Shown: positions 18,862 through 28,425 of the stretch, in pieces
Numbering within the stretch: position 1 is the stretch's first letter
Layout of the letters: each line of letters opens with the position of its first letter
NCBI RefSeq assembly: GCF_007746795.1
Contig: NZ_CP036343.1
Location: 7,631,029-7,695,028 of the forward strand
From: Gimesia algae
Lineage (GTDB): Bacteria > Planctomycetota > Planctomycetia > Planctomycetales > Planctomycetaceae
DNA length: 64,000 nucleotides
Reading direction: 5' to 3'
Position numbers and translations under genes: made by a program
The notes under the pieces: model-generated
What the model was told of the DNA's origin: nothing
Database searches by the model: none
What the model saw: the letters and a program-made list of their open reading frames with translations, nothing else

Positions 18862-21841
18862 GTTAACCACAAATACCATCTGGGTACTGACGTGTACCAG
18901 CCTCGTTTTTCTGATGCAGGCTGGTTTCTGTTGCCTGGAATCCGGCCTCTCTCGGTCCAAAAACAGCATCAATGTGGCCACGAAAAACATCGTGGATTTC
19001 TTCATTGGTGTCTTTATTTTCTGGCTGTTCGGCTTTGGCTTAATGTTCGGGCAGTCTTATGGCGGCTGGATTGGCACAACTCAGTTTGCTTTTGAAGACA
19101 CAAGTAATGCGCATTGGCCAACCGTTGTATTCCTATTTCAGCTGGTATTCTGCAGTACCGCGATGACTATTTCTTCGGGTGCTGTGGCAGAACGAATGCG
19201 GTTTCGCGCCTACCTGCTGCTGGCCGTTGGAATCGGTGCCTTCGCCTATCCTCTGTTTGGTCACTGGGCATGGGCTCGGGATGCAGCAGGGGCTCCTGCG
19301 GGCTGGCTCGGAAAACTGGGGTTTCTCGATTTTGCCGGTTCCAGTGTTGTACACTCTGTCGGTGCCTGGTCTGCTCTGGCAGCGGTCCTGATTCTGGGTC
19401 CACGAACAGGTCGTTTCTCTGGAAATAAAAACAAACAACCTTTCTCATCCAGCAACCTGCCCATGGCGGCTCTGGGATTTTTAATTCTCTGGTTTGGATG
19501 GTTCGGATTTAACGGAGGCAGCACACTCGCCTTAAACGGGGAGGTGCCTTCGATTATTTTAAATACCATCCTCGCCGGTATCTCGGGTGGGATGTGCGCT
19601 TTACTCTGGGAATTAATTGTCTCAAAACAGATTTCCGTTGAAAAAGTCTTTAATGGCTCACTGGCTGGACTTGTTGCCATCACAGCCTCCTGCAATGCCG
19701 TCAATTACCCCAGCGCCATTCTCATAGGCTTTATCGCTGGCATTGTGATGCTGACCTCGCTTTCGCTCCTGGAAAATCGTTTTAAAATCGATGATGTCGT
19801 CGGAGCGATTCCCGTACACGGTTTTGCCGGTGCGTGGGGGACGCTCGCGGTTGCATTATTTGCTGATACAAGCCTGTTTCAAAGTGGCGCTTCACGCGCC
19901 TCTCAATTAGGAACTCAGGCTCTGGGAGTGGGGGTCTGTTTCGTCTGGAGTTTCGGCAGCATCTGGCTTTTCATGAAACTGGTGAATTGTTTCATGTCGA
20001 TCCGTGTTACCGCATCGGATGAAAAAATCGGACTGAATGTTGCCGAACATGGGGCTTCCACGGAATTGCACAGTCTGCTGGAAACCATGATTGCTCATGA
20101 AAAGGGAAACAATCAGTCACGGGCGGATGTCGACAATTTCACCGAAGCAGGAATCGTCGGCTATCAATACAACCGGGTACTGGACGCACAGGAAATTCTT
20201 CTGTCAAATGTCAAAGACCGTGAAGTTCGTTACCGATCGATCATGGATAATGTCATGGATGCGATTATCACGATTGATCTTGAGGGTAAGATTGAAGAAT
20301 TCAATCGGGGAGCCGAGTATCTGTTTGGCTACCATAACCACGAAGCAATCGGACAAGGCATCGATCTCCTGATCCCTCCCCTGCATCAGAAAATTCAACA
20401 TGAGTATTCGAGTGGCGAGTTGAATCCACAACTGGTACGCGCCATCGGTTCGCGTCAGGAAATTGTTGCCCAGCGCAACGACGGGTCTACCTTTCCCGCT
20501 GAACTGGCTGTCAGTTCTGTCATCCTGGCAGACCGCGAAATATTTACCGGTATTATTCAGGATATCAGCGAGCGCAAAGATTACGAACGATCATTAAACG
20601 AAGCCCGCAAACGGGCAGAAGCAGCCAGTGAAGCCAAAAGTGAATTCCTGGCCAATATGAGCCACGAGATCCGCACCCCCATGACGGCGATTTTGGGATT
20701 CACTGATATCCTGCTGAACAATCTGAAAAAACAGGAAGATATTGAATCTGCGAACATCGTGAAACGGAATGGAGAATATCTGATCGGCGTGATCAACGAT
20801 ATTCTTGATCTGTCTAAAATCGAAGCACGCAAAGTCGAACTGGAACAGGTACGCGTCAATACCATTGAATTGATCCGCGACATCGCCGCTTTAATGCAGA
20901 TTAAAGCTGACCTGAAAGGGCTTAAATTAGTTGTCTCTTTTGAAAATCCGATCCCCGAAACCATCGTGACAGACCCGACCCGACTGAGACAGATTCTGAT
21001 TAATCTCCTGGGAAATGCCATTAAGTTTACTGAAAACGGATACGTTGAACTACGAACCAGAACCATCAACCTGCAAGATGAATTTTCCCAGTTACAGTTT
21101 GATGTGATTGATACCGGGATCGGGATTTCTGAAACGGCACTCGCGCAGATATATCATCCATTCACTCAGGCAGATAATTCAACAACCCGAAAATATGGCG
21201 GTACAGGTCTGGGACTGGCAATTTCCAAACGACTCGTGGAAATGCTGGGAGGGCGTATTCATGTCACCAGTTCAATAGGATCGGGAAGCACTTTCACCAT
21301 CTCCGTCAACACGGGAACACTGGAGGGTGTGCGACTCCGCCAAATAGATGAAATTTCCATCAAGAGTGCTGCGACTGAATGCAATCAGGAAATATCAGAC
21401 AACATTAACAATACGATTTCGTCCAGCCGCGTTCTGGTCGTTGAAGATGGGCTGGACAATCAACGACTGATTTCATTTCTGTTGAAAAAGGAAGGGATGC
21501 ACGTCGATCTGGCAGATAACGGGCAGTTGGGTTACGAGAAAACCATGGCTGCTCTTGAGTCGGGGGAGCCTTATGATTTTGTCCTGATGGACATGCAGAT
21601 GCCTGTCATGGATGGTTATACTGCCACCAGCAAACTGAGAAAAGCGGGTTATACCGGCCCCATCATTGCCTTGACGGCTCATGCGATGAAAAATGATATG
21701 GATAAATGCCTGAGTGCCGGCTGCAATGCTTATGCCACCAAGCCGGTTGACAAACGGAAGCTACTGGAAACCATAGCCCGCCTTTCTGCGCCAGCAGGCC
21801 CTGCCGAGCCGACATCGGAAGCAGCAAATTCTGACAGTTAA
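18851..21841 (+). CDS. Ammonium transporter-PAS-histidine kinase-receiver fusion
   Basis: 996 aa. Residues about 1-390 are an Amt/Rh channel domain ([47 protein letters not shown]). A PAS domain lies at about 456-575. HisKA follows with the phospho-acceptor His605 in [10 protein letters not shown]. An ATPase domain has [10 protein letters not shown] (N box), DTGIGIS and [12 protein letters not shown] receiver domain closes the protein, with Asp914 in LMDMQMP and the KPVD Lys near the end. Amt-kinase fusions are known as ammonium sensors (Amt5 of Kuenenia). Here a hybrid kinase would pass the signal to an unseen HPt partner. The promoter region is interrupted by the IS element. Confidence 0.93.
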   Translation: MSHELTTNTIWVLTCTSLVFLMQAGFCCLESGLSRSKNSINVATKNIVDFFIGVFIFWLFGFGLMFGQSYGGWIGTTQFAFEDTSNAHWPTVVFLFQLVFCSTAMTISSGAVAERMRFRAYLLLAVGIGAFAYPLFGHWAWARDAAGAPAGWLGKLGFLDFAGSSVVHSVGAWSALAAVLILGPRTGRFSGNKNKQPFSSSNLPMAALGFLILWFGWFGFNGGSTLALNGEVPSIILNTILAGISGGMCALLWELIVSKQISVEKVFNGSLAGLVAITASCNAVNYPSAILIGFIAGIVMLTSLSLLENRFKIDDVVGAIPVHGFAGAWGTLAVALFADTSLFQSGASRASQLGTQALGVGVCFVWSFGSIWLFMKLVNCFMSIRVTASDEKIGLNVAEHGASTELHSLLETMIAHEKGNNQSRADVDNFTEAGIVGYQYNRVLDAQEILLSNVKDREVRYRSIMDNVMDAIITIDLEGKIEEFNRGAEYLFGYHNHEAIGQGIDLLIPPLHQKIQHEYSSGELNPQLVRAIGSRQEIVAQRNDGSTFPAELAVSSVILADREIFTGIIQDISERKDYERSLNEARKRAEAASEAKSEFLANMSHEIRTPMTAILGFTDILLNNLKKQEDIESANIVKRNGEYLIGVINDILDLSKIEARKVELEQVRVNTIELIRDIAALMQIKADLKGLKLVVSFENPIPETIVTDPTRLRQILINLLGNAIKFTENGYVELRTRTINLQDEFSQLQFDVIDTGIGISETALAQIYHPFTQADNSTTRKYGGTGLGLAISKRLVEMLGGRIHVTSSIGSGSTFTISVNTGTLEGVRLRQIDEISIKSAATECNQEISDNINNTISSSRVLVVEDGLDNQRLISFLLKKEGMHVDLADNGQLGYEKTMAALESGEPYDFVLMDMQMPVMDGYTATSKLRKAGYTGPIIALTAHAMKNDMDKCLSAGCNAYATKPVDKRKLLETIARLSAPAGPAEPTSEAANSDS

Positions 21842-21848
21842 ACCGACC

Positions 21849-23384
21849 TCAGGACCAGAACTGTCGATCAAGAGTGCGGTAATTGATGGCTTCGCTGATG
21901 TGCGCCGCAGTGATCTGATCGGAATGATCCAGGTCTGCAATGGTCCGGCTAATACGCAATATTTTATCATGCGCCCGAGCGGAGAGACCCATTTCTTCCA
22001 TCGCGGATTTGAGAAGTCCTTCCGCGTCCGTCGCCAGTTGGGTGTGCTTTCTTAACTGTCGGGGCGTCATGCGCCCATTATGCGAGGTCGGCTCATTCGC
22101 AAACCGTTGTGCCTGAATCTCGCGAGCATCCAGTACCTGTTCGCGCATGGTCGCACTATTGGTTCCCGTTGACTGGTTGGAAAGTTCTCGAAATGGAACC
22201 GGGGGCACTTCAATATGAATGTCAATTCGATCGAGTAAGGGACCACTGATCTTGGAAAGATAGCGTTCAATCTGCATGGGATTACAGGAACACTTCCGGC
22301 GCGGATCAGACAGATAGCCGCAGGGACAGGGATTCATGGCGGATATCAACATCACATTCGCCGGGAACGTCACACTGCCGATCGCCCGCGAGATCGTCAC
22401 TTCTCCCCCTTCTAACGGCTGTCGCAAGACTTCCAGTGTCCGCCGATTGAACTCAGGTAACTCATCCAGAAACAGTAAGCCATTATGCGCCAGGCTGATT
22501 TCACCGGGCGCAGGCGTCGACCCTCCTCCTACCAGTCCTGCTTCACTGATGGTATGATGGGGCGTACGAAACTGGCGGAGCATCACCAGCGACTGATTGC
22601 TGGGGAGCCGCCCCATTGCACTGTAAATGCGTGTTGTCTCCAGACTCTCTTCTTGAGAAAGTCGCGGCAGAATGGTACTGATCCGCGAAGCCAGCAGCGT
22701 CTTTCCCGTTCCAGGCGACCCAATCATCAATAAATGATGCATGCCGGCGGCAGCGACAGTGATCGCCCGCTTCGCGTATTCCTGTCCTTTCACATCACTA
22801 TAGTCGATATCGTAGCGACCATGCTCTTCCAGGGCATTTTCCCAGCAGAATTCAACCGCTTCGATTGGCAGATTGCCTGTATAAAAGCCGACCGCTTCCG
22901 CCAGTGTGCCGACCGCGAAGACATCCAGACCGTCCACGACGGCTGCTTCTTCTGCATTCTGAACGGGAACCAGCAAACCCTGTTTGCCCTGCTCACGCGC
23001 CGAGAGCGCCATTGAGAGTGCGCCGCGCACTGGACGAATTGTGCCATCCAATGCCAGTTCACCCACTGCAGCGTAATCCTGAAAGCGATCTGAAGCCAAC
23101 TGCCCGCTGGCTGTCAACAGCCCCAACGCGATGGGCAGATCAAATGAAGCGGCGTCTTTGGGAAGGTCGGCAGGAGAAAGATTGATGACGATACGATCAA
23201 TGGGGCGATTGTAGCCGCTGTTGACCAGAGCCCGCTCAATCCGATGTGTACTCTCTTTGACGGCTGCTTCTGCCAGACCAACCAGAATTGTCTTAGGCAT
23301 CGCCCCGGGAGAGATATCGACTTCCACTTCCACAGGCTTGGCATCGATGCCAAACAGCGAGTAGGTATAAAGCTTGGCCAGCAT
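21849..23384 (-). CDS. comM: YifB/ComM family Mg-chelatase-like AAA ATPase
   Basis: 511 aa. The N-terminal Lon-like (ChlI) domain is at about 20-140 (INLSPADLPKDAASFDLPIA). The AAA+ core has Walker A IGSPGTGKT, Walker B LLFLDELPEF, and a Mg-chelatase C-terminal domain; CPCGYLSDPRRKCSCNP provides a Cys cluster. ComM is a hexameric helicase that promotes branch migration in natural transformation. dprA lies 10 kb further, so at least two transformation genes are present. Convergent with the Amt-kinase gene (7-bp gap). Confidence 0.93.
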   Translation of the reverse strand: MLAKLYTYSLFGIDAKPVEVEVDISPGAMPKTILVGLAEAAVKESTHRIERALVNSGYNRPIDRIVINLSPADLPKDAASFDLPIALGLLTASGQLASDRFQDYAAVGELALDGTIRPVRGALSMALSAREQGKQGLLVPVQNAEEAAVVDGLDVFAVGTLAEAVGFYTGNLPIEAVEFCWENALEEHGRYDIDYSDVKGQEYAKRAITVAAAGMHHLLMIGSPGTGKTLLASRISTILPRLSQEESLETTRIYSAMGRLPSNQSLVMLRQFRTPHHTISEAGLVGGGSTPAPGEISLAHNGLLFLDELPEFNRRTLEVLRQPLEGGEVTISRAIGSVTFPANVMLISAMNPCPCGYLSDPRRKCSCNPMQIERYLSKISGPLLDRIDIHIEVPPVPFRELSNQSTGTNSATMREQVLDAREIQAQRFANEPTSHNGRMTPRQLRKHTQLATDAEGLLKSAMEEMGLSARAHDKILRISRTIADLDHSDQITAAHISEAINYRTLDRQFWS

Positions 23385-23685
23385 GATGATCTTCTTCAGT
23401 TAAACCGACGTCGTGTTTGTCCAGTATCCGGTTGATCTCATCCATGCTAACTCGAAGCAGAACAACAGTCCACATGCCGAGGACCTTACAATTTAATTTT
23501 GAGCCCAAAAATTTGCACAAAAGTAGAAGAAATCCTCTCCAGAGCGGTGTTTTTTGATTGAATGGCTTTTTTTCAGGAAAGCGTTCGACTAGAATACCCG
23601 ACCCGATACCGATATATTCTGCAGACCTCATCAGTCAACGTATGGTCTCGATAAGCAATATCTGAAGACCCTAAAGGATAAAGTC
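23385..23685. other. Intergenic region before the small basic gene
   Basis: 301 bp between comM and the small basic gene. AT-rich runs and a TATATT (about 23612-23617) are present, but I see no well-spaced promoter, RNA gene or repeat. Confidence 0.3.
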
Positions 23686-23784
23686 ATGGCTAAAACACAG
23701 CGTAAACTGAAAAAAGCAAATCACGGTCGCCGTCCTGCCAGTGCCAAAGCACGCAAAGCAAAACGCAAGCACATCAAGTTCTAG
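23686..23784 (+). CDS. Very small basic protein (32 aa)
   Basis: ATG 23686 has AAAGGATAAAGTC before it. The product reads MAKTQRKLKKANHGRRPASA and then KARKAKRKHIKF. More than a third of its residues are Lys or Arg, and a single His-Gly turn splits two basic helices. The composition resembles ribosome-associated or nucleic-acid-binding small proteins such as bL34/bTHX types. I cannot assign a family with certainty. A strong terminator follows at 23906, after a 120-nt 3' leader with an 8-bp stem (23804-23811/23846-23853). Confidence 0.75.
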   Translation: MAKTQRKLKKANHGRRPASAKARKAKRKHIKF

Positions 23785-23905
23785 AGCGAATCACATTTCA
23801 CTATAGCGTCTTTCACTCTAATCTACTCGGTTCAAACGGACCTGGAGACGCTACAGTAAAACTGGATACAGTTTAAGCTGATGTGGTAGCTGACCTGAGA
23901 AGAAT

Positions 23906-23942
23906 AAAACCTCGTCCTGTGATGATCAGGCGAGGTTTTTTG
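23906..23942. terminator. Bidirectional rho-independent terminator
   Basis: Stem AAAACCTCG(TCCTG)/(CAGG)CGAGGTTTT from 23906 to 23939, with a T run on the plus strand and A/T tracts on both sides. It serves the small basic gene (+) and the ECF sigma gene (-), which converge here. Confidence 0.85.
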
Positions 23943-23962
23943 CTGCGCGGTTTCGTTTTCAC

Positions 23963-24607
23963 TTAATTCAGTCCCAGCCCTGTGAAATCAACATCTTGAA
24001 TCTGAGCAGTTTTGATGGCGTCTTTCAGTTTACCAACCACGAAGTGCTTGTGGTTCGCGACTGACTGTTCTGTGAGCTGCAGTTGCAGTGCGACTTCTTT
24101 ATTTGCTTTTCCTGAAACAAAGAGCTGTTCGATACACTGCAGTCGCTCGAACTCGCCGTTCTTAATCCAGGAATCAATCAGCGTCTGCAGACTTATACAG
24201 ATGATCTGCTCTTCCTTGGATTTGCGTTCCTTGCTGCGTGCCAGGCTGGATGCCACCCGCGTATGTCCGGCTGGTTCACGATGATTTACCCGCGCGCCAT
24301 TTTCATCCGGGAACAGGGGGATCGTCGGGCGTCGTCCCTGCTTGCGTAATAAGTCGGTCAGCTTATGAGAGGCGATGGCAAACAGAAATGATTCTAACGG
24401 CGTCCCGGGATCGTAATTGGGCAGGCTGATCAGAAATCCCAAGAATGTTTCCTGAACCACATCTTCGCTGCTTGAGAGATTCCGTAAGCGGCTGTTGACA
24501 AATGCCAGCAACCGACCTTCATATCGGGCGATCAGTTCGGACCAGGCTTCCGAATCACCGGCTTTGATTTGTGAGACCAGCAGCTGGTCGGCTTCGTCGA
24601 TCGGCAT
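23963..24607 (-). CDS. ECF-type RNA polymerase sigma factor
   Basis: 214 aa. Region 2: WSELIARYEGRLLAFVNSRL and SSEDVVQETFLGFLISLPNY, with the -10 recognition segment. A linker rich in Arg/Lys/Glu follows, then region 4 (CIEQLFVSGKANKEVALQLQ, TEQSVANHKHFVVGKLKDAI), which reads the -35. No anti-sigma gene is adjacent. Instead it is the last gene of an operon behind a membrane protein and a Ser/Thr kinase, the layout of the planctomycete ECF-STK groups. It is likely controlled by that kinase. Confidence 0.88.
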   Translation of the reverse strand: MPIDEADQLLVSQIKAGDSEAWSELIARYEGRLLAFVNSRLRNLSSSEDVVQETFLGFLISLPNYDPGTPLESFLFAIASHKLTDLLRKQGRRPTIPLFPDENGARVNHREPAGHTRVASSLARSKERKSKEEQIICISLQTLIDSWIKNGEFERLQCIEQLFVSGKANKEVALQLQLTEQSVANHKHFVVGKLKDAIKTAQIQDVDFTGLGLN

Positions 24608-24637
24608 AAGTCCATCACAGACTGATTAGAAGAAGAA

Positions 24638-25564
24638 TTAGTGAGACGACTGGATTGTAGCCTGATCCGACTCGGTTCTCAAATAGACGGCGACTCCCAC
24701 ACACACCAATGTGATCAGACCAAAAACACCGCCCAGCCAGAGGCTACGCTCATTCCCAATGTTCTGCTTCCATCTGGTTAGAAACTGATGTCTCACCACA
24801 GGCGTGTTTTCAATTTCCACATACGCCCGGAACATATTCTGCTTGAAAGATTCTCCTGACTTCAACACATCACCAAAATCATGTTCTACAGTCTGGAAGT
24901 AAGGACGGCGGTAGGCAGTCTGTCGAAACAGGTCCGAGTTCAGTTCCCACACATTGCTTTTCAACCAGGGTTCTCGCATCATGAGATTGGTCTGCATCTG
25001 CTGCCTTGCTTTCGACAAAGCATCCTGAAGTGCTTCCTCGCGGGTCGCAAACAGCCCGGACTGAAACACCGGGCGGCTGTTGTTGATCAAATTATTTTCC
25101 TGTAGCACCGCTGATTTGACTCCCTCAACCACCCATTCCGGTAATTCAGCATCCATCTGTTGCGAAGCAGTGACCTTTAATTCCAGGTGATCCATTTTTT
25201 GAGAAGCAAAAGGCTTGGGGGCCACGAGAGGCTGATTCTCGGCAATTCGCTCCTGTCCCACAGCCCGAGGGAATTCGGCTTGAATGCCTTTCATTTTCGG
25301 TTCAAGACGGACAGGATACTCAACGTCCTGCGGCGAGACTGCGGTTGCTTCCTGGACAATTCGCGTTGCTGACGTAGAACCTAACCTAGCATAATAGATA
25401 CCGAGAAGTGCCAGAAAAAAGAACCCCATTACTGCCAGTCCGCCCAGGGTTAAGAGCAGCGAAACTTTCTGCTGAGAGAGATAACGAACAACAGCTACTA
25501 CCACCAGAATGATAACCGGGACCACAACCACTAAAATTAACAGTTCGATTACTCCTATCATCAT
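24638..25564 (-). CDS. Membrane protein between Ser/Thr kinase and ECF sigma
   Basis: 308 aa. Two N-terminal membrane segments (about 4-27 and 35-58) and one near the C-terminus (about 275-297) flank a soluble region of about 210 residues. That region has no motif I recognise; it contains FATREEALQDALSKARQQMQ and a conserved-looking YVEIENTPVV. The ATG overlaps the kinase stop by 4 nt. By position it could be the anti-sigma or signal-transmitting partner, but that is inference only. Confidence 0.6.
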   Translation of the reverse strand: MMIGVIELLILVVVVPVIILVVVAVVRYLSQQKVSLLLTLGGLAVMGFFFLALLGIYYARLGSTSATRIVQEATAVSPQDVEYPVRLEPKMKGIQAEFPRAVGQERIAENQPLVAPKPFASQKMDHLELKVTASQQMDAELPEWVVEGVKSAVLQENNLINNSRPVFQSGLFATREEALQDALSKARQQMQTNLMMREPWLKSNVWELNSDLFRQTAYRRPYFQTVEHDFGDVLKSGESFKQNMFRAYVEIENTPVVRHQFLTRWKQNIGNERSLWLGGVFGLITLVCVGVAVYLRTESDQATIQSSH

Positions 25565-27594
25565 CGTGTCCCCCCTTTCATTTCAATATAGCGTTGTTCG
25601 GGTGGTATCCAGCTGGCAGAGAGCTGCACGACACTGGAAATAATGGCTGCCCAGCACAAAGCCGGGATCATCGGAAACGCCCAGATGGCTGTAATGATAT
25701 ATGCGGTAAAGACGGTAATCAGCACAGATAAGACTCGGAATTTTCGGGGACGAAATGAATCGGCGTGCCACCACCAGCGACGGAAACAGAACAGAACTCC
25801 GAAGAAGATAACATAGCTGAACAGGCTGGGTTGCCCATTCACCAGAACCAGTGAATTCGGGCCGACGGCATCAAACAGTGGTCTCAACCCCAGGTAATCC
25901 TCGCGAGCGGAACCGATTGTGGTCATCAGGACTTCTGTCTGCAGCAGGTAGATCACTGCGCCGACAACAGCTCCGGTGGTCAGCCAGATAATGCGGCGGG
26001 TGCTCTGATCATAAGGCTTACCTTCGGTCAGTTTCGCGACTGCTAAGACACTCCAGGCAGCAACAAGCGTCCCGCAGATTAGCAGGCAGAACGGTGCGTA
26101 GTTATATCCTCCCATGACACCTCGAGACATATCGCCCATTGCTCCCTGAAAAAAAGAACCATCGGTAAAACAGACCAGTCCCACGACGATCACCAGCGTA
26201 CAGAACGCTGCTTTGATCATTGAGACCGAGAGATTGTAGAGCCGCGTCCGGTGCGAAATCGCGCGGGGAGTGCGCGGTGTTAATACACGGGAATAATACG
26301 GTTTCTGCCGTTGCTGGTTATATGTCTGCCGGCGGTGTGCTTCTGCTTTCTTTCGTTCTTCTTCTTTTTTTATGATTCGCGTCTTATCCAGATGGGATTC
26401 ACGATATTGATTAAAGGTCTGCGTCTCGTGCGTCTTCTGTTTTTTATCCCATAGATTACTGATCGGCGGAGGCCCCTTCACAATCGCTGCAATTCCTTTG
26501 GTAAAAAACAGTCGCCCGAACATACCCGTCATGACAACGGCTCCACAGAAAAGCATTATGAGAGGGAGACCAAGAATAAATTGTTTAAAACCGGCCCCCT
26601 GACTGGCCATCGTGGCTCCCATCAGTCCGATGAGAAGAAACAGAATCAGCATCGGTGTCAGCGTCGGCAGAGAGTTCACTTCCCTTTTGACATACGTAGT
26701 GTCTTCGTGCCTGGAATCAACAGTCGTTTCATCATAAACGCCTGCAGGCGGACTCGGATGTACGTCAAATGAATTTTCCGGGATTTCGATTGAAGAATTC
26801 CGCTGGAAGATCGCGCGTTCAAATTCCTGTTTGAATGTTTTGATATCACCGATTCGTTTTTGAGGATCTTTTTCCAAGGCACGTCCCATGACCGCCTGCA
26901 AATGTACTGGTAAACGGCTCAGGTCTGGTTTTTCTGACAGATGCTTCATCAGAATTTCCGCCGTCGATTCCCCATCGAAGGGAACCACACCGGTGATCAT
27001 TTCATAAACCATCACACCCACCGCATACACGTCGACTTCTTTGCCGTAGCGGCCGCGGGCAACTTCGGGAGCCATGTAATAGACGGTCCCTACACTTTGA
27101 GTATTCGCACTCCGCCGACTATGCGTGATGAATTTGGATAAGCCGACATCACCAATTTTAATCGTCTCTCCATCGCGGAAGACATTGGAAGGTTTCAGAT
27201 CCCGATGCACGAGACCGCGGCTGTGCAGGTAAGACAATCCTTCTGAAATACCCGACAGCCAGTAGCGGACCTGTTCCATCGGCATACCCTGCGGATACTG
27301 ATGAAGCGCCTTGTCCAGACCCTGACCGGAAACAAATTCCATGACCACCCAGTGGTCACCGTCCCGGTCTGTTTTGACATCGAAAATGGTCACAAGGTTG
27401 GGATGCTTCAGATTCAGGCACTGCGTCACGCCACGTAACTCAATATCCATATTCTGCTGCAGCAGCTTCAAGGCGACCTCTTTACCCGAGTCACTCAGTG
27501 CATAGTACACCTCACCAAATCCGCCCCGGTCGATGGCGCGCTTGATCGTAAATCCTTCTAAAGGTTTCGATTCTGGTGCAAAGGTGAATTTCAT
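25561..27594 (-). CDS. Membrane-bound serine/threonine protein kinase
   Basis: 677 aa from MKFTFAPES (an alternative start 12 bp upstream adds MEWN). The Hanks-type kinase domain is at about 12-265: Gly-rich loop RGGFGEVYYA, VALKLL (ATP Lys), HRDLKPSN (catalytic), GDVGLSK (DVG in place of DFG), VGTVYYMAPE and DVYAVGVMVYEM. The C-terminal half has about eight membrane segments and a basic cytoplasmic stretch. It heads an operon with the membrane protein (4-nt overlap) and the ECF sigma factor, and FHA-type readers lie upstream. Phosphorylation probably feeds sigma-factor control. Confidence 0.92.
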   Translation of the reverse strand: MKFTFAPESKPLEGFTIKRAIDRGGFGEVYYALSDSGKEVALKLLQQNMDIELRGVTQCLNLKHPNLVTIFDVKTDRDGDHWVVMEFVSGQGLDKALHQYPQGMPMEQVRYWLSGISEGLSYLHSRGLVHRDLKPSNVFRDGETIKIGDVGLSKFITHSRRSANTQSVGTVYYMAPEVARGRYGKEVDVYAVGVMVYEMITGVVPFDGESTAEILMKHLSEKPDLSRLPVHLQAVMGRALEKDPQKRIGDIKTFKQEFERAIFQRNSSIEIPENSFDVHPSPPAGVYDETTVDSRHEDTTYVKREVNSLPTLTPMLILFLLIGLMGATMASQGAGFKQFILGLPLIMLFCGAVVMTGMFGRLFFTKGIAAIVKGPPPISNLWDKKQKTHETQTFNQYRESHLDKTRIIKKEEERKKAEAHRRQTYNQQRQKPYYSRVLTPRTPRAISHRTRLYNLSVSMIKAAFCTLVIVVGLVCFTDGSFFQGAMGDMSRGVMGGYNYAPFCLLICGTLVAAWSVLAVAKLTEGKPYDQSTRRIIWLTTGAVVGAVIYLLQTEVLMTTIGSAREDYLGLRPLFDAVGPNSLVLVNGQPSLFSYVIFFGVLFCFRRWWWHADSFRPRKFRVLSVLITVFTAYIITAIWAFPMIPALCWAAIISSVVQLSASWIPPEQRYIEMKGGTR

Positions 27595-27702
27595 GTTCCA
27601 TTCCATCCGTTAAACAACATGACAGTTGTACGGTTTACGATTCAACTCTCAACTATTTTTATAACGTTCTTAAAGTGTCCTTGGATCATTTTTTTCCTGA
27701 GA

Positions 27703-27945
27703 TTACTGCCCCATCTGTTTAATCCGTTCCGGTCGACGAATGAAATAGTAAAGCAGTGCCCCTATCCCGTTTAATAAGACAATGACTAACACCCAGATAA
27801 TTTTGTCATTACCGGTTGATGGTTCATATTTCACACAGTCAATCAGCATCCAGATCCAGAGTACAAATAACAGCAGGCTCAGAGCCATTGAAATTAAAAA
27901 AAACAGTAAACCAAGGAGTGACATCATAATTCCAATTTCCATCAT
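27703..27945 (-). CDS. PLDc_N-type small membrane protein, copy 2
   Basis: 80 aa with two membrane helices. The motif [20 protein letters not shown], then [20 protein letters not shown] and IRRPERI, is the pattern of the phospholipase-D N-terminal (PLDc_N) domain found alone in many bacterial membrane proteins. No phospholipase domain follows. Nearly the same protein is encoded at 28146-28379; this copy probably arose by the duplication that also left the FHA fragment at 27992-28070. Function unknown. Confidence 0.82.
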   Translation of the reverse strand: MMEIGIMMSLLGLLFFLISMALSLLLFVLWIWMLIDCVKYEPSTGNDKIIWVLVIVLLNGIGALLYYFIRRPERIKQMGQ

Positions 27946-27991
27946 GGCACGTATTCATTTGCGCGAGTAAAAACCCCTGTTTGAATAAAGC

Positions 27992-28070
27992 GATAATATC
28001 CCAGCAAAAACTAAGCTCTGAACCACTCACCAGCGAACCCGGGGTTAAAATAGATCCCCTGGAAACAGGC
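27992..28070 (-). pseudogene. FHA protein C-terminal remnant
   Basis: Minus-strand translation gives SRGSILTPGSLVSGSELSFC and then WDIIA. The intact FHA gene ends with SEGAVLTPGSLVTGPELRFR and WEVVS. DNA identity is visible too (ACCCGGGGTTAAAA in both). There is no start or upstream part, so it is a truncated duplicate lying between the two PLDc_N-type genes. Confidence 0.75.
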
Positions 28071-28145
28071 TCTTCATTTGTAGTAATCTTTCTTTTCCAT
28101 CAATATCGCCTCTGAGTAACGTCAGGCTAATCATTACTTGTAAAT

Positions 28146-28379
28146 TTAATGGCCAAATTCTTCGATCCGCTGAGGACGACGTATAAAGTAATAGAGTAAA
28201 GATCCTAAAATTCCGAGAAACACCATCAAAAGTATCCAGATCACTTTATCATTTCCTGTCGATGGTTCGTTTTGCAGACAATCGACAAGCATCCAGATCC
28301 ATATCACCAACTGAAAGATCACGAGAGCGACAATCCCGAGGATCAGTAGTCCGAATAACATTGAATCCATAAATTTCAC
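28146..28379 (-). CDS. PLDc_N-type small membrane protein, copy 1
   Basis: 77 aa. Two membrane helices with [33 protein letters not shown] and IRRPQRI, a PLDc_N-like arrangement. It is a close paralogue of 27703-27945. It lies 46 bp after the FHA gene and is probably cotranscribed with it. Function unknown. Confidence 0.82.
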   Translation of the reverse strand: MKFMDSMLFGLLILGIVALVIFQLVIWIWMLVDCLQNEPSTGNDKVIWILLMVFLGILGSLLYYFIRRPQRIEEFGH

Positions 28380-28425
28380 TTTCTAAATGGCAAACTGATT
28401 AGTGCGAGTTAAACCCCATGTTAAC

